Source of the DNA: Providencia alcalifaciens DSM 30120
Lineage (GTDB): Bacteria > Pseudomonadota > Gammaproteobacteria > Enterobacterales > Enterobacteriaceae
Assembly (NCBI RefSeq): GCF_000173415.1
Contig: NZ_ABXW01000042.1
Coordinates: forward strand, 1 to 64,000
Length of the DNA: 64,000 nt
Reading direction: 5' to 3'
Below, piece by piece: positions 44,051 to 56,387 of the stretch. A program made the position numbers and the translations under genes. The stretch's first letter is position 1. Every line of letters starts with the position of its first letter. A model generated the notes under the pieces. That model ran no database searches. It was not told the origin of the DNA and saw nothing but the letters and a program-made list of their open reading frames with translations.

Positions 44051-46495
44051 TTATGGGTTTGGTTTCATGTCCCATATTTTCTCGACATATTCTTTGATGG
44101 TTCTATCGGAAGAGAAATAGCCCATATTGGCAATATTGCACAGGGTTTTTTGAGCCCATAAGTTAGGTGTTTGATATAACTTATCAACGGCATCTTGGGC
44201 TTGGACGTAGGAATGATAATCGGCGAGAAGTTGGTAATAATCCCCGAAATTAATAAGAGAATCGTAGAGAGCATAATAGCGATTTGGATCATTTGGACTG
44301 AAAACGCCGGAGACTAGCGAATTCAGCACATCATGGAGATCTTCGTGTTCTTGGTAAATTTTACGAGGGTCATAACCTTGCGCACGGAGTGCTTCAACTT
44401 GTTTTGCGGTATGTCCAAATATAAATATATTTTCTTCGCCGACATGTTCGCGGATCTCAATATTAGCGCCGTCTAATGTCCCGATCGTCAGTGCTCCATT
44501 AAGGGCAAATTTCATATTGCCGGTTCCTGACGCCTCTGTGCCTGCAAGGGATATCTGCTCAGAGAGATCCGTCGCGGGAATAATGAGTTCGGCTAAGCTC
44601 ACGCTATAATTCGGAATAAAAATCACTTTTAAGCGGTTTTTGATGCGAGCATCATGGTTAATCACTTGTGCGACATCGTTGATTAATCGAATAATCATTT
44701 TAGCGTTAACGTAGGATGAGGCTGCTTTTCCCGAAAAGATCACCACGCGAGGCACCCAGTTTTTTTCAGGAAGTCGCAACATACGGTGATAGCGCCCGAT
44801 CACTTGTAAAATATTGAGTAGCTGACGTTTATACTCATGGATACGTTTGATTTGCACATCAAATAAGGCGTGAGGATCAACGATAATATTTAAGTGATTC
44901 GCGATATAACTGGCGAGAGCTACTTTGTTCTCTAACTTGCAGGTTTTTAATCGTTCAATAAATAACGGGAAATCGGTACGTTGTTGTAAGCGTGAAAGTA
45001 AAGTGAGATCTTCTCGCCAGTGCTCGCCGATGGTTTCATCTATCAGGCTGGCAAGCGGTTTATTGCATAGCGCCAGCCAACGGCGCGGGGTGATGCCATT
45101 GGTGATATTACAAAAACGTTTAGGGAATATTTTGGCAAAATCAGCAAAGATCTCTTGGGTCATTAGCTCAGAATGCAGTTGAGAAACGCCATTCACTCGG
45201 TAGCTGCCAACAACGGCGAGCCATGCCATGCGTACATAGCGTCCATGGGATTCATCAATCAAGGAAAGCCGAGTTAATAATTCTGGATTATTAGGGTAAC
45301 GCTGTTTAATTTTAGTGAGAAAATGGTCGTTAATTTCAAAAATAATCTGCAAATGTCGGGGAAGCAAGCGCCCAAGAAGTTCCACCGACCAGCGCTCTAG
45401 CGCTTCACTCATCAATGTATGATTCGTATAAGAAAAGATTTTTTCACTCATTTGCCATGCGGCTTCCCATGTATATTCATGTTCATCAATCAGTAAGCGC
45501 ATTAATTCAGGGATGGCTAAAACAGGATGTGTATCATTGAGATGGATAGCGATTTTATCCGCAAGATTATGCAAGGTGCCATGGACTCGGTAATGAACAT
45601 CAAGGATGTTTTGTAAGGTAGCCGAAACTAAAAAATACTCTTGCCCAAGGCGTAAAATCTTGCCTGATTCTGTCGAGTCGTTGGGGTACAACACGCGAGA
45701 GACATTCTCTGAAAAATTTTTATCTTCAAATGCCGCGGAGTATTCCCCTTGATTAAATTTGCTGATGTTCATTTCATTTGTGGCGTGGGCTGACCACAGC
45801 CGTAGGGTATTTGTGGCGTCACAGCCGTAGCCCATCACGATTTGGTCATAGGCGCGAGCGAGTACTTCTTCGGTTTCTATCCAGCGAGTCACCTTGCCTT
45901 CTTGCTGGAGACGCCCCGCAAAGCGAACTTTGTAGCTAAGGTTGTAGCGGGGAAATTCCCATGCATTTCCGTATTGTAACCAGCGATCGGTGGACTCCAC
46001 TTGTTGTCCATCAATAATGTTCTGTTGAAACATGCCATATTCATAGCGAATTCCAAACCCGACCGATGGGATCTTTAAGGTTGCCAGCGAGTCTAAGAAA
46101 CAGGCGGCAAGACGTCCTAGACCGCCATTTCCCAAACCAGGGTCATCTTCCTCTTCCAAAATGGCATTCAGTTCAAAGCCCATTTTCTTCAAGGCACCAG
46201 CAACATCGTCATACATGCCTAAATTTAATAAGGTATTAGAGAGGGTTCGACCTATTAGATATTCCATGGATAGATACGCGACGGCGCGGTCAGATTGGGA
46301 TAGTGAACGGCGAATGGCACGTAACCAACGGTCGACCGTTAAATCGCGAATGGCGTAGGAAATCGCATTGAGCCAATCATGTTGTGTCGCAATAATCGGA
46401 TCTTTACCAATCATAAACTTTAATTTAGTTTGAATTGAATCGACGAGGGCATTGATTCGTTGTTCGCGATTTTTGATGATAAATGGGTCATTCAT
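44051..46495 (-). CDS. glgP: Glycogen phosphorylase GlgP
   Basis: An 814-residue cytosolic enzyme releasing glucose 1-phosphate from glycogen; E. coli GlgP is 815. The pyridoxal-phosphate lysine lies in [17 protein letters not shown]. Also visible are [19 protein letters not shown] and the allosteric-region-poor N-terminus of bacterial forms. It is the last gene of the glgBXCAP operon and overlaps glgA by eight bases. Confidence 0.97.
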   Translation of the reverse strand: MNDPFIIKNREQRINALVDSIQTKLKFMIGKDPIIATQHDWLNAISYAIRDLTVDRWLRAIRRSLSQSDRAVAYLSMEYLIGRTLSNTLLNLGMYDDVAGALKKMGFELNAILEEEDDPGLGNGGLGRLAACFLDSLATLKIPSVGFGIRYEYGMFQQNIIDGQQVESTDRWLQYGNAWEFPRYNLSYKVRFAGRLQQEGKVTRWIETEEVLARAYDQIVMGYGCDATNTLRLWSAHATNEMNISKFNQGEYSAAFEDKNFSENVSRVLYPNDSTESGKILRLGQEYFLVSATLQNILDVHYRVHGTLHNLADKIAIHLNDTHPVLAIPELMRLLIDEHEYTWEAAWQMSEKIFSYTNHTLMSEALERWSVELLGRLLPRHLQIIFEINDHFLTKIKQRYPNNPELLTRLSLIDESHGRYVRMAWLAVVGSYRVNGVSQLHSELMTQEIFADFAKIFPKRFCNITNGITPRRWLALCNKPLASLIDETIGEHWREDLTLLSRLQQRTDFPLFIERLKTCKLENKVALASYIANHLNIIVDPHALFDVQIKRIHEYKRQLLNILQVIGRYHRMLRLPEKNWVPRVVIFSGKAASSYVNAKMIIRLINDVAQVINHDARIKNRLKVIFIPNYSVSLAELIIPATDLSEQISLAGTEASGTGNMKFALNGALTIGTLDGANIEIREHVGEENIFIFGHTAKQVEALRAQGYDPRKIYQEHEDLHDVLNSLVSGVFSPNDPNRYYALYDSLINFGDYYQLLADYHSYVQAQDAVDKLYQTPNLWAQKTLCNIANMGYFSSDRTIKEYVEKIWDMKPNP

Positions 46496-47975
46496 TTTCA
46501 GATCCTCCTACCTGTGGGGCGATTAAACTCTGGTACAGTGCAAGGTATTTTTGGGCAGAAGCGTGCCAGCTAAAGTTCATCCGCATGCCTTGGCGACGAA
46601 CGCGCTTCCAACGAGTGGGTTCATTCCAAAGTGCAAAGACACGGCGAATAGCATCATGGAGTTCAGTGGTTTTTCCATGGTGTGAGCGATAACCGTGGTA
46701 GTCATGGAACACAAAACCTGTCGCCGTCCGGTCGGCTAAATTTTCGAGGGAGCAATCTGTGACCGTATCAGCCAGCCCACCTGTGTGGCGAACGAGTGGT
46801 AAAGCCCCATATTTCAGGCCGTACAGTTGAGTGAGTCCGCAAGGTTCGTAGCGGCTGGGAACCACCATCACGTCAGCTGCTGCAATCAGTTTATGGGCAT
46901 GAAGTTCATCGTAGCCAATCAAGACAGAAACCTGTTTGGGATATTGACGGGCTAATTGTTCAAATGCGTGTTGTAAATTGGTATCGCCACTGCCTAATAC
47001 CGAAAGTTGCCCGCCTTGGTGTAATAGGTCGGGGATCACCTCTAGCAACAGATCAAGTCCCTTTTGGGTACTTAGACGGCTAACGACGCCAAAGAGTGGC
47101 ACTTTGTCGGTGACGCTGAGCTGATTTTCACGTTGATGAGTCATTTTACAGATGGCTTTACCCAGCATGTTTTGACGACCGTAATTGTGCGGGATCAGAG
47201 GGTCAAGTTGAGGATCCCAAACTTGGTAATCCACACCGTTTAAGATCCCCAAGATACCCTCTTGAGATTGTCTTTGTTTGAGTAAACTGGCAAGCCCGTA
47301 ACCATATTCAGGGATCGTCACTTCTTTTGCATAGGTGGGGCTAACAAAGGTAATTTTAGAGGCGTAGAACAATCCCGCTTTGAGGTAAGAAATTTGCCCA
47401 TAGAACTCTAAGCCTTCGGGAGAATAAAACGTATGAGGTAGCTGCAATTCTGGAAAATGGTTGGCAGAAAATAGCCCTTGGTATGCCAGATTATGTACCG
47501 TGAAGACACAGGGCACAGGGTAATTTCTGGCGGCGAGATAAGCCGCACAAAGCCCTGCATGCCAGTCATGAGCATGAATAAGTTCAGGTCGCCAAGTGAC
47601 ATCAAATCCACAGGCAAGTTCGCTGCTTATCCAACCTAATAGGGCAAAACGTAAGTAGTTGTCTTGATATTCATGCAGGTTGTTATCGTGGTAGGGGCTT
47701 CCTGCCCGCTGATATAAATGAGGCGCATCAATTAAATAGATGCCTACACCATCATAGGTGCCAAAACGTAATGTGATAGGACCAGCAAACGTGTGGATTT
47801 GACTACCCACTACTGTGTGAGGAATGGCATCGAGTAACGCAGGAAAACCGGGCAAGACGAGGCGCACATCGGCGCCCTCGGCGATTTGAGCTTGAGGTAG
47901 TGCACCGAGCACATCGGCTAAACCGCCCGTTTTGAGCAGCGGAAAAAGTTCTGAGCCAGCATGCAGTATGCGCAT
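46488..47975 (-). CDS. glgA: Glycogen synthase GlgA
   Basis: A 495-residue GT5 glycosyltransferase that elongates alpha-1,4-glucan with ADP-glucose. The ADP-glucose-binding KTGG is at residues 15-18, and the C-terminal half has [18 protein letters not shown] with the catalytic glutamate. The start is MRILHAGSE at 47975 with AGGAGG upstream; a longer in-frame start inside glgC is discarded. Confidence 0.97.
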   Translation of the reverse strand: MRILHAGSELFPLLKTGGLADVLGALPQAQIAEGADVRLVLPGFPALLDAIPHTVVGSQIHTFAGPITLRFGTYDGVGIYLIDAPHLYQRAGSPYHDNNLHEYQDNYLRFALLGWISSELACGFDVTWRPELIHAHDWHAGLCAAYLAARNYPVPCVFTVHNLAYQGLFSANHFPELQLPHTFYSPEGLEFYGQISYLKAGLFYASKITFVSPTYAKEVTIPEYGYGLASLLKQRQSQEGILGILNGVDYQVWDPQLDPLIPHNYGRQNMLGKAICKMTHQRENQLSVTDKVPLFGVVSRLSTQKGLDLLLEVIPDLLHQGGQLSVLGSGDTNLQHAFEQLARQYPKQVSVLIGYDELHAHKLIAAADVMVVPSRYEPCGLTQLYGLKYGALPLVRHTGGLADTVTDCSLENLADRTATGFVFHDYHGYRSHHGKTTELHDAIRRVFALWNEPTRWKRVRRQGMRMNFSWHASAQKYLALYQSLIAPQVGGSENE

Positions 47976-47985
47976 AAAACCTCCT

Positions 47986-49296
47986 TTAGGCTGCAAGATT
48001 GTCAAGCATTTCTTGGGTAATCAGGACCACGCCTCCTTCCGAACGATAGAAATGCTGAGCGTCCCATAGTGGGTCTTCGCCAACGATTAACTGATTTGGC
48101 AGAATACAGCCACTATCGACAATGCAGCGTTGTAAGCGGCAAGCATGCCCGATAGAGACATCAGGCAGGATCACACAGGCATCGAGTTGGCTGTGAGCGT
48201 TGATGCGGACATTTTGAAAGATCACTGAGTTAGTTATCTTGGCATCCTCCACAATGGATCCTGCATTAATCAATGTGTTAATAAGCATGGGGGAATGGTG
48301 TGTTTCTCCCTGAATAAATCGAGCAGGGGCAAGGGAAGAATGACCTGTTTGAATAGACCAATTAGGGTCATACATATCAAGGGCGGGTTTGGCAGAGACT
48401 AAATCAATGTTGGCTCTCCAATAGGCATCGATAGTGCCAACATCCCGCCAATAGGGGGATGTGCCTGCATTAAAATCAGAGTAGACACAGGAGCGACTAA
48501 AGGGGTGTGCCCAAGCTTTACCTTGTTGTACCGCTTTTGGGATCAGGTTTTTGCCAAAGTCATGTTCGGTGTTCTGTTGGTCTTGCTCTTCAGCGAGTAG
48601 TTGGTACAAATATTGAGCATCAAAGACATAAATCCCCATGCTAGCTAGCGCGGCATAAGGTTTACCCGGAATAGAAGGGGGAATTTGAGGTTTTTCAATA
48701 AAATTAAGGATTTGCTCGTCGTCATTAATATCCATAATGCCAAATTCAGAAGCTTGGCTACACGGGATTTCAATACAGGCAACGGTGCATTGGCTGCCTT
48801 TTTCGACATGGTCGAGTAGCATGCGAGAATAATCCATTTTATAGATATGATCTCCCGCTAATACAATGATGTATTTGGCTTGGTAGTGACTAATCACATC
48901 TAAATTTTGAAAGATGGCATCTGCAGTACCTTGATACCAACCTTTGGTGTGCTGTTTTTGCTGTGCAGGAAGGATTTCAATAAATTCATTGGGTTTGCCA
49001 TGGAGGAATGACCAATTGTGTTGAATATGCTGAATTAAAGAATGGGAATAGTATTGTGTGAGGATACCCACTCGATAAATACCTGAATTAATACAATTGG
49101 ATAAAGTAAAATCAATAATTCGAAATTTCCCCCCAAAATGAAGTGAAGGCTTGGGTTGTTTTTGCGTGAGGGCTTTGAGGCGAGTTCCTTTACCGCCAGC
49201 CAATATGAGCGCCACAGTATTGTTAGGGAGCTCCTTGGCTAACCATTGACGCGGTATAGAGTTTGGGTAGGAATAAAATGGCGTATTCTCAGGCAT
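47986..49296 (-). CDS. glgC: Glucose-1-phosphate adenylyltransferase GlgC
   Basis: A 436-residue enzyme making ADP-glucose, the committed step of glycogen synthesis. It has the nucleotide loop [20 protein letters not shown], the substrate motif FIEKP and a C-terminal left-handed beta-helix with hexapeptide repeats ([18 protein letters not shown]). Ten bases separate its stop from the glgA start. Family members are activated by fructose 1,6-bisphosphate and inhibited by AMP. Confidence 0.97.
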   Translation of the reverse strand: MPENTPFYSYPNSIPRQWLAKELPNNTVALILAGGKGTRLKALTQKQPKPSLHFGGKFRIIDFTLSNCINSGIYRVGILTQYYSHSLIQHIQHNWSFLHGKPNEFIEILPAQQKQHTKGWYQGTADAIFQNLDVISHYQAKYIIVLAGDHIYKMDYSRMLLDHVEKGSQCTVACIEIPCSQASEFGIMDINDDEQILNFIEKPQIPPSIPGKPYAALASMGIYVFDAQYLYQLLAEEQDQQNTEHDFGKNLIPKAVQQGKAWAHPFSRSCVYSDFNAGTSPYWRDVGTIDAYWRANIDLVSAKPALDMYDPNWSIQTGHSSLAPARFIQGETHHSPMLINTLINAGSIVEDAKITNSVIFQNVRINAHSQLDACVILPDVSIGHACRLQRCIVDSGCILPNQLIVGEDPLWDAQHFYRSEGGVVLITQEMLDNLAA

Positions 49297-49305
49297 ATCA
49301 CTTCC

Positions 49306-51237
49306 TTAATAAGCGCTTGGCAAAAATCTGTAGCGTTGCATAACCACGAAGGTTTTTGGGGGAATGGGGCTGAGCGAATGATGATGAAAAGGGGCAACAA
49401 TTTGCCAATCCCCTTGGGGAAGCGTCATCTCATGAGGTTGTTCAGTAAAATTTATGAGTAACAGCCATTGCCCTGACAGTAATACTTGTAGTGGATACGA
49501 GTGCTGCCACTGCTCAAGAGTGACCGGCATACCTTGTGCATTCAGCCATTCAACGGTTTTGTTGGGAGCTAAAGAGTGCCACCATTCCCCTGATATAAGT
49601 GCGGGAATTTGTTGACGTAAGGCGATCAATTGAGTCGTAAATGCCATCAGGTTCTTATCGGCTTCTTGCCAATTGATCCAACTGATTGGGTTATCTTGGC
49701 AATAGGCGTTATTGTTGCCTTGTTGGCTGTGCCCTAGTTCATCTCCTGCGCGTAACATGGGGGTTCCGAGTGACAATAAAAGCAAGCTTAACAAATGTTG
49801 CTGACTCTGTTGGCGCTCAACAAGAATCTCCTCTGGGGCATTGAGCCCTTCAAAACCATGATTGTGACTGTTGTTGTGGTCGTGACCATCTTGATTGTTT
49901 TCATGATTAGCCTCGTTATGCTTGTGATTGAAACTGACAAGATCCCGTAGCGTAAAGCCATCGTGTGCGGTGATGTAATTAATGGAGACAAAACTAGAAT
50001 GGTGAGGTTGAAAAAAGCAATCCCGTGAACCGGCTAATCGGCTTGCCAAGATGCCAATAGGAACATCCTGATGCAGAACAATGCGTCGGATATCATCGCG
50101 AAAGCGGTCGTTCCATTCAGCAAAAGGGCTGGGAAATTGACTCAATTGATAGCCATCACTGGTGAGATCCCACGGCTCAGCAATCAGTTTCAGCTGATTG
50201 AGTATAGGATCTTGAGTGATGGCATTGAGTAATGAAGCGCGTGAGTTAAATATTGGTGTTCTTCCAAGCACGCTGGCTAAGTCAAAGCGAAATCCATCAA
50301 CATGGCATTCAATAGCCCAAAAATGCAGGCAATCCAATACCCATTGAATGGCAGCGGAATGGTCTAATTTCAGGGTATTGCCGCAGCCCGTCCAATCGAG
50401 ATATTCCCCACGATGATTTAACCAATAATAGGTGGGATTATCTAATCCCCTAAAAGATAAACAGGGTCCTGAGTCATCGAGTTCGGCAGTATGATTAAAG
50501 ACGATATCGAGGATAACTTCGATACCTGCGCGGTGTAACGTCTTAACCATATTGCGAAATTCACTTAAGGGTGTAGAGCCTTCGAGCCCAGACCAGTATT
50601 GAGGTTCAATGGCAAATGGCGCGAGAGTGTTATAACCCCAATAATTCGTTAATTGACGGGCTTGTAAATGGGGTTCATCAAGATGAAATTGCACTGGAAG
50701 TAGTTCAAGTGCGGTGATCCCGAGATTCGTTAAATGCTGAATAATGCAAGGTTGAGCAATCGCGGCGTAGCTACCACGCAATGTTGAGGGAATATCAGGA
50801 TGTAATTGCGTGAGCCCGCGAACATGAGCCTCATAAATGACGGTGTTAGACCACGGGGTGTTGGGGCGAATATCATCTCGCCAGTCATAAGGCTCGTGAT
50901 TAACGATGGAGTAAGGGGATTGCTTATCGGTTAGGGCTCGGCTGTAAGGATCAACCAGTAGGCGATGATGATTGAAACGTAATCCTATTAGCGGCACCCA
51001 TTTTCCTCTGGCACGGTACCCATAATGCAGACCCGTTTTTGCTCCTGCTAAATAACCGTGCCAAATGTGGTTATCCCCTTGATGGAGAGGATATCGAGTT
51101 TCGTCGCCGAAAGGGTTCAATACACAAAGATCAATGTGTTCTGCATGCTCGCTGTATACCGCAAAATTCACACCATGCTCATCAACATGGCTACCAAGAG
51201 GGTAAGGCTGACCTTGGTGAAAATTAAATGTCGTCAT
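49306..51237 (-). CDS. glgX: Glycogen debranching enzyme GlgX
   Basis: A 643-residue GH13 isoamylase-type enzyme that removes the short branches left by GlgP. An N-terminal CBM48 module (~1-130) precedes the (beta/alpha)8 barrel with [21 protein letters not shown] (nucleophile Asp), LIAEPWD (acid Glu) and [10 protein letters not shown]. It overlaps glgB by 14 bases and ends nine bases before glgC. Confidence 0.96.
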   Translation of the reverse strand: MTTFNFHQGQPYPLGSHVDEHGVNFAVYSEHAEHIDLCVLNPFGDETRYPLHQGDNHIWHGYLAGAKTGLHYGYRARGKWVPLIGLRFNHHRLLVDPYSRALTDKQSPYSIVNHEPYDWRDDIRPNTPWSNTVIYEAHVRGLTQLHPDIPSTLRGSYAAIAQPCIIQHLTNLGITALELLPVQFHLDEPHLQARQLTNYWGYNTLAPFAIEPQYWSGLEGSTPLSEFRNMVKTLHRAGIEVILDIVFNHTAELDDSGPCLSFRGLDNPTYYWLNHRGEYLDWTGCGNTLKLDHSAAIQWVLDCLHFWAIECHVDGFRFDLASVLGRTPIFNSRASLLNAITQDPILNQLKLIAEPWDLTSDGYQLSQFPSPFAEWNDRFRDDIRRIVLHQDVPIGILASRLAGSRDCFFQPHHSSFVSINYITAHDGFTLRDLVSFNHKHNEANHENNQDGHDHNNSHNHGFEGLNAPEEILVERQQSQQHLLSLLLLSLGTPMLRAGDELGHSQQGNNNAYCQDNPISWINWQEADKNLMAFTTQLIALRQQIPALISGEWWHSLAPNKTVEWLNAQGMPVTLEQWQHSYPLQVLLSGQWLLLINFTEQPHEMTLPQGDWQIVAPFHHHSLSPIPPKTFVVMQRYRFLPSAY

Positions 51238-53230
51238 TAGTCTGCTCCCGTTTTAAGTACAAGGTGGCGAGAGGAGGGAGAACTAAATTCAGAGAATATT
51301 CTTTGCCATGAGAGGCAATTGCTTGGGTTGAAATGGCGCCTCGATTACCCACGTTACTGCCGCGATAATAATGGGAATCTGTATTGATGATCTCTTGATA
51401 ATGGCCCGGATGGTGCACGCCAATACGGTAATTATGTCGAACAATCGGGGTGAAATTTGCCACAACCAGAATTTCATGGTTGTTGGCATCTCGGCGTATG
51501 AAAGCAAATACAGAGTTTTGATGATCATCAACGACTAACCATTCAAAACCCCATGAAGAATAATCGAGCTGGTGCAGTGCGCGATAGCGGCGATAGCAAT
51601 GGTTTAAATCACGAACAAGGCGTTGTACACCCGTGTGCCAGCCATCATGTTCGGGCTCTAATAGGTGCCAATCAAGACCTGTGTCATGGTCCCATTCTCG
51701 CTCTTGTGCGAACTCGCCTCCCATAAACAACAACTTTTTACCCGGATGCCCCCACATAAACCCGTAATAAGCTCGTAGATTGGCAAACTTTTGCCATGTA
51801 TCACCGGACATCTTGTTCAGCAGTGACCCTTTTCCATGTACCACTTCATCGTGAGAAAGGGGTAAAACGAAGTGTTCATTGTGGGCGTAAAACATACCAA
51901 AGGTCATTTGTTGGTGGTGGTATTGGCGGTAGATTGGGTCAAGGGACATATAGCTGAGCGTATCGTGCATCCAACCTAAATCCCATTTAAAATCAAAACC
52001 TAAGCCCTGTTTTTTTACGGAACTTGTGACGAGGGGAAATGCCGTCGATTCTTCCGCTATCATTAGCGCATGAGGGCAATTTTCTTTGATGATTTGATTG
52101 GTATAGCGTAAAAAATCGAGAGCTTCGAGGTTCTCTTTCCCTCCCCATTTATTAGGAATCCATTCTCCCTCTTTGCGGCTGTAATCTCGATAAATCATCG
52201 AGCTAACAGCATCAACACGTAACCCATCAATCCCAAAACGTTCAATCCAATACAAGGCATTACCTGCCAAAAAATTAGCCACTTCATAGCGGCTGTAGTT
52301 ATAAATCAGCGTATGCCAATTTTGATGAATGCCTTCACGAGGATCAGCGTATTCATAGAGTGCGGTGCCATCGAATTGCACTAATCCATATTCATCCGTG
52401 GGAAAATGCGCAGGTACCCAATCAAGAATGACCTTGAGGTGATATTGATGAGCAGTTTGAATCAGATAGAGAAAATCATCCACGCTGCCAAAACGGTAAG
52501 TTGGGGAATACAATCCAATAGGCTGGTAACCCCAAGAGCCATCAAAGGGATGTTCGCTGATGGGCAAAAACTCAAGATGGGTAAAGCCCATTTCGGCGAC
52601 ATAAGGAATGAGTTGTTCCGCCAATTGTCGATAGCTTAGCCAGCCATTATTGTGCTTGTGTCGACGCCATGAGCCTAAATGAACTTCATAAATAGAAATT
52701 GGTGCTGATAATGGTGCTGATGCCAAGGTCGACTGTGGCTGAATATATTTTTTAGGCAGTGAGGTCACCACGGATTCTACATGGGGAAACAGCACACTTT
52801 TTATCGCGTAAGGGTCTGCTTTTATTCGCCGATAGCCTCGGCTATCTTGCAGTTCATATTTATAAGATTGCCCAATCTGAGCCTCTGGGATGAACCGTTC
52901 CCAAATCCCCACCTCATGACGCAATACCATTGGATGAATATGACCATCCCATTGGTTAAATTCTCCAATAACAGCAACACGTTGGGCATTGGGCGCCCAA
53001 ACAGAAAAAATCACCCCATCAACACCGTCGAAGTTGATAGGGTGGGCACCAAGACATTCATAGGGACGTAGATGGGTGCCTTCTGCCAGTAGCCAACCAT
53101 CTATGTCTCGAATGAGTGTGCCAAAGCCATCAGTGTGCTTGTGAATTGTTTGGGTCTCTGCGTCTGAAATATTCGCAGTACGACACCGTGAAGTTATTCT
53201 TGGAATAACGTCATAATTTTTATTTGGCAA
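51224..53230 (-). CDS. glgB: 1,4-alpha-glucan branching enzyme GlgB, short N-terminus
   Basis: A 668-residue GH13 branching enzyme that creates alpha-1,6 branches. One CBM48-like module ([20 protein letters not shown]) is followed by the barrel with [34 protein letters not shown] and MIAEEST. E. coli GlgB has 728 residues and two N-terminal modules; the outermost is missing here except for about 35 residues before the ThrHisLeuArgPro segment. The start is TTG at 53230 with AAGG upstream. It is the first gene of the operon; 53231-53507 is AT-rich and contains the promoter. Confidence 0.94.
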   Translation of the reverse strand: MPNKNYDVIPRITSRCRTANISDAETQTIHKHTDGFGTLIRDIDGWLLAEGTHLRPYECLGAHPINFDGVDGVIFSVWAPNAQRVAVIGEFNQWDGHIHPMVLRHEVGIWERFIPEAQIGQSYKYELQDSRGYRRIKADPYAIKSVLFPHVESVVTSLPKKYIQPQSTLASAPLSAPISIYEVHLGSWRRHKHNNGWLSYRQLAEQLIPYVAEMGFTHLEFLPISEHPFDGSWGYQPIGLYSPTYRFGSVDDFLYLIQTAHQYHLKVILDWVPAHFPTDEYGLVQFDGTALYEYADPREGIHQNWHTLIYNYSRYEVANFLAGNALYWIERFGIDGLRVDAVSSMIYRDYSRKEGEWIPNKWGGKENLEALDFLRYTNQIIKENCPHALMIAEESTAFPLVTSSVKKQGLGFDFKWDLGWMHDTLSYMSLDPIYRQYHHQQMTFGMFYAHNEHFVLPLSHDEVVHGKGSLLNKMSGDTWQKFANLRAYYGFMWGHPGKKLLFMGGEFAQEREWDHDTGLDWHLLEPEHDGWHTGVQRLVRDLNHCYRRYRALHQLDYSSWGFEWLVVDDHQNSVFAFIRRDANNHEILVVANFTPIVRHNYRIGVHHPGHYQEIINTDSHYYRGSNVGNRGAISTQAIASHGKEYSLNLVLPPLATLYLKREQTNDDI

Positions 53231-53507
53231 ATAAATAACCTTAAAAAAGTAAAGTGAGCTGTTTAGACTTTACTTAAATTATTTGATTTGTATTTGATAG
53301 GCTTCACATATTTAGCTTTGAGTTGAATTTAATTCCTTAAATAACAACAATTTAATTTGTTTTTTAATAGTATTATTAAGTTATCAATTAATAATATTCA
53401 CCGTAATTAAAATTATTATTTTAGATATATCACCCGACTATGCGCTATTTCAAATTTACGGGTGAAAATATATCTTTAATTACACTGATTATGAGTGGGG
53501 TATTTAA

Positions 53508-55181
53508 TTATTCACTTTTCTCTACCTCAAAAATTATTGATTGATAGGGTTGTAAGATAATTTGCTGATTGTGGTCGCTAATTGTCGCCATGTTATTTAA
53601 ATGTACCTTAGCGTAATTTTGGCGAATAGGCTGAGGCTTATCACTAAAATTACAATAGATATTAATCGAGTGCGAATTTAGCGTTCGACGATAAGCTATC
53701 ACGGATGCGGGGGCATCAATCGCTGAAAATTCACCGTCTACTAAAATGGGGCTAATGACGGAATGGCGGCGAAGGTGAATTAACTGTTGGTAAAATGCAA
53801 ACAGTGAATCCGGCTCCTGTTGCTGAGCTGCGGCATTGATTTCAGGGTAGTTAGGATTGACTTTTAGCCATGGGGTTCCCGTCGTGAATCCAGCCTGTGA
53901 TGCGTTATTCCATTGGAAGGGAGTTCGTGCGTTGTCACGGCTGCGTTGGTCAAAATACCTCATCATAGTGGGCTCGCTGTACCCTTGATGCTTGCCCCAT
54001 TGGTAAAGTTTGAAGAGGTGGAGGTCATCGTGCTCATCTAAAGTCATTGGGCAGTTAGTCATGCCAATTTCTTGCCCCTGATAAATGAATGGTGTTCCAC
54101 GCTGAGTCAGTAAGAAAGTGGCCAACATTTTCGCCGCAAATGGATTTTTAGCATGCTGGTTTAGAAACTTATTCAGTGAGCGTGGCTGATCATGATTTTC
54201 TAAATAAGGCGCACCCCAGCCTACTTGCTGAGTTGTTAGCTGGTTGTTGAAAAATACGGGTTTTAAACGCTCAGCGGTGATTGGAGAAATGGAAAAAGGA
54301 GGCTGCTTTGCAATATCGAGGTCTGCAATACTAAAGTCGAATACCATGGAAAATGCGCCATCTTCACCGATATAGTCGACTAAGTCATGTGGAGGAACAT
54401 CAATTTCGGCAACGGTCATGACATTGGCGGGATGGAACGTTTGGCTGGCGAGTTCCTTTAAAAAATCATGGATCCCTGGCTGATTGACGACCCAAGGAAC
54501 TAAAGAGGCGGAACCATCTTCGCGATCTGCAGGGAAGTGATGAGGTGAAAGTGCTTCAGTGGATTTTTTAATATTTCCAATGGCATCAATACGGAACCCA
54601 GCAACACCTTTAGCTATCCAACGATTAATCATCTGAATAATTTCTTTGCGTAATTGTGGATTTTCCCAGTTGAGATCAGGCTGCTCAGGACCAAACGAAT
54701 TAAAGTACCAGCGCGTGCTATTGGGAACCTGCGTCCAAACAGGGCAATCAAAATATGTCCGTAAATTATTCGGAGGTGTAGGATGATCCCACTCGATAAA
54801 TTGATAGTAATCTGCATACGGGCTTTGAGGATCGGCAAGTGCGGCTTTAAACCACGGGTGTTGGTTAGAAGAGTGATTGAGCACCAAATCTAATAGTATT
54901 TTAATCCCTCGCTGCGCGGCTTGGCGTATCAGTTCATCAAGGTCGTCGTTATCGCCAAAAATGGGGTCGACACAATCATAGTTAGCAATGTCATAGCCAT
55001 TGTCTTTCATTGGAGATTCAAAAATAGGGCATAACCAAATGACGTTAGCGCCCAAGGATTGGATGTAATCGAGCTTGGCGGTGATACCCGCCAGATCGCC
55101 GATGCCATCGCCATTATAGTCATAAAAGCTTTTTGGATAGATTTGGTATACCACAGCGGATTTCCACCATGCTTGAGTCAT
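53508..55181 (-). CDS. GH13 alpha-glucosidase (oligo-1,6-glucosidase type)
   Basis: A 557-residue cytosolic glycoside hydrolase of the GH13 alpha-glucosidase group. Barrel motifs include QIYPKSFYDYNGDGIGDL (calcium-site-like loop), DLVLNHSS, GFRIDAIGNI (nucleophile Asp near residue 200), VAEIDVP (acid Glu) and LENHDQPR. It could act on isomaltose, maltose or maltodextrins, or be a trehalose-6-phosphate hydrolase; the sequence does not decide. It lies upstream of glgB on the same strand but is separated by 277 AT-rich bases, so it probably has its own promoter. Confidence 0.85.
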   Translation of the reverse strand: MTQAWWKSAVVYQIYPKSFYDYNGDGIGDLAGITAKLDYIQSLGANVIWLCPIFESPMKDNGYDIANYDCVDPIFGDNDDLDELIRQAAQRGIKILLDLVLNHSSNQHPWFKAALADPQSPYADYYQFIEWDHPTPPNNLRTYFDCPVWTQVPNSTRWYFNSFGPEQPDLNWENPQLRKEIIQMINRWIAKGVAGFRIDAIGNIKKSTEALSPHHFPADREDGSASLVPWVVNQPGIHDFLKELASQTFHPANVMTVAEIDVPPHDLVDYIGEDGAFSMVFDFSIADLDIAKQPPFSISPITAERLKPVFFNNQLTTQQVGWGAPYLENHDQPRSLNKFLNQHAKNPFAAKMLATFLLTQRGTPFIYQGQEIGMTNCPMTLDEHDDLHLFKLYQWGKHQGYSEPTMMRYFDQRSRDNARTPFQWNNASQAGFTTGTPWLKVNPNYPEINAAAQQQEPDSLFAFYQQLIHLRRHSVISPILVDGEFSAIDAPASVIAYRRTLNSHSINIYCNFSDKPQPIRQNYAKVHLNNMATISDHNQQIILQPYQSIIFEVEKSE

Positions 55182-55280
55182 TTGCGTTCTCCTTAATCAA
55201 AACGAGGTAACAGTAAGATGATTTAAATATAGGCAATGTGTGTTTTTGTGCGATACATCATTGTTTTTCGAAATGCAAAT

Positions 55281-55299
55281 GCAAACTAATATCATTAGC
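55281..55299 (+). promoter_or_regulatory. Probable Fur box upstream of the siderophore transporter
   Basis: GCAAACTAATATCATTAGC agrees with the 19-bp Fur consensus at 12 positions and contains CTAAT-ATC-ATTAG symmetry. It lies 87 bases before the binding-protein gene. Iron-dependent repression is expected. Confidence 0.6.
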
Positions 55300-55385
55300 G
55301 CTATGTTTCATGTAAGATATCCGCCATCTTCGGGTCATGAGTGACGTGGCTAACGATAATCACATTGAAAGGTGGAGGAATTTAG

Positions 55386-56384
55386 ATGTTCGCAAAATCA
55401 TTAGTTTCAGGGTTTGCCTTATTATCTGTTGTTGCATTAGCTGGCTGTGATGACGCTAAGCAAACACAAGGTGCGGCACCAACAACTGAGCAGCAAACAA
55501 CAGAAAAGCAATCAACTGAAAAACAAACGATTGTCGTAGAACATGCTCAAGGCAAGACTGAAATTCCTAGCCACCCACAACGTGCATTTGTGATGAACAT
55601 GGAAACGCTAGATATCATTGATGCGCTAGGTATTCCGGTAATTGGTGTCCCACAAACTAACGCCCATTTTCCTAAATTTTTAGAAAAATATAGCACCTCA
55701 GAATATGTTAATGGTGGAAGCTTATTTGAACCTGCATATGAAACGATCAGCAGTGCAAAGCCTGATGTGATCTTAGGTGGTAGCCGTGCTCGTGATGCTT
55801 ACGATAAATTAAACGGTATCGCACCAACTATTTCTTTGGATATTGATAACAAACATTTTATTGATAGCCTGATTGAACGTACGACTCTGCTGGGTTCTTT
55901 ATTTGGTAAAGAAGCCGAAGCGGATAAAGTCGTGACTGACTTCAAAAACAAAATTAATGATATCAAAGGTAAAGCCCCAAGTGCGGGTAAAGCCATGGTG
56001 ATCTTAGTCAGTGGCGGTAAAATTTCTGCTTACGGTCCAGGTTCTCGTTTTGGCTTTATTTTTGATGTATTAGGTTTTGAACCAGCTTATGTCTTCACAG
56101 AAGATACTGGTCGTCACGGTAATATCGTGAATTCAGAATTGTTATTAAAACTGAACCCAGACTGGTTATTTGTGATTGACCGTGATGGCGCTATCGGTGC
56201 AAAAGATGCACAACCTGCTGCGGATGTATTAGACAACGCATTAGTGAGAAAAACGTCTGCATGGCAAAAAGGACAAGTAGCTTATTTAGATTCCTCATCA
56301 GTCTACATTGCGGGTGGTATCCAAACTTATTCCCAGTTAATGGATGATGTAAACAAAGCTTTAGAGAAGAACAAAACGAATTAA
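55386..56384 (+). CDS. Siderophore-binding lipoprotein of an ABC importer
   Basis: A 332-residue lipoprotein with lipobox ALAGC (cysteine 21) and a Gln/Thr/Glu-rich linker to residue ~55. The rest is a helical-backbone binding protein like CeuE/FatB/VctP (IVVEHAQGKTEIP, KPDVILGGSRA, RHGNIVNSELLLKLNPDW). These bind ferric catecholate or citrate-type siderophores in the periplasm. It heads a four-gene operon behind a Fur box. No outer-membrane receptor or siderophore synthesis gene is adjacent. Confidence 0.9.
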   Translation: MFAKSLVSGFALLSVVALAGCDDAKQTQGAAPTTEQQTTEKQSTEKQTIVVEHAQGKTEIPSHPQRAFVMNMETLDIIDALGIPVIGVPQTNAHFPKFLEKYSTSEYVNGGSLFEPAYETISSAKPDVILGGSRARDAYDKLNGIAPTISLDIDNKHFIDSLIERTTLLGSLFGKEAEADKVVTDFKNKINDIKGKAPSAGKAMVILVSGGKISAYGPGSRFGFIFDVLGFEPAYVFTEDTGRHGNIVNSELLLKLNPDWLFVIDRDGAIGAKDAQPAADVLDNALVRKTSAWQKGQVAYLDSSSVYIAGGIQTYSQLMDDVNKALEKNKTN

Positions 56385-56387
56385 TCA

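Noticed and set aside
53508-55181. Firm call as trehalose-6-phosphate hydrolase TreC
   Set aside because: General GH13 motifs fit, but several internal segments differ from E. coli TreC and no trehalose PTS gene is adjacent. Kept as alpha-glucosidase.
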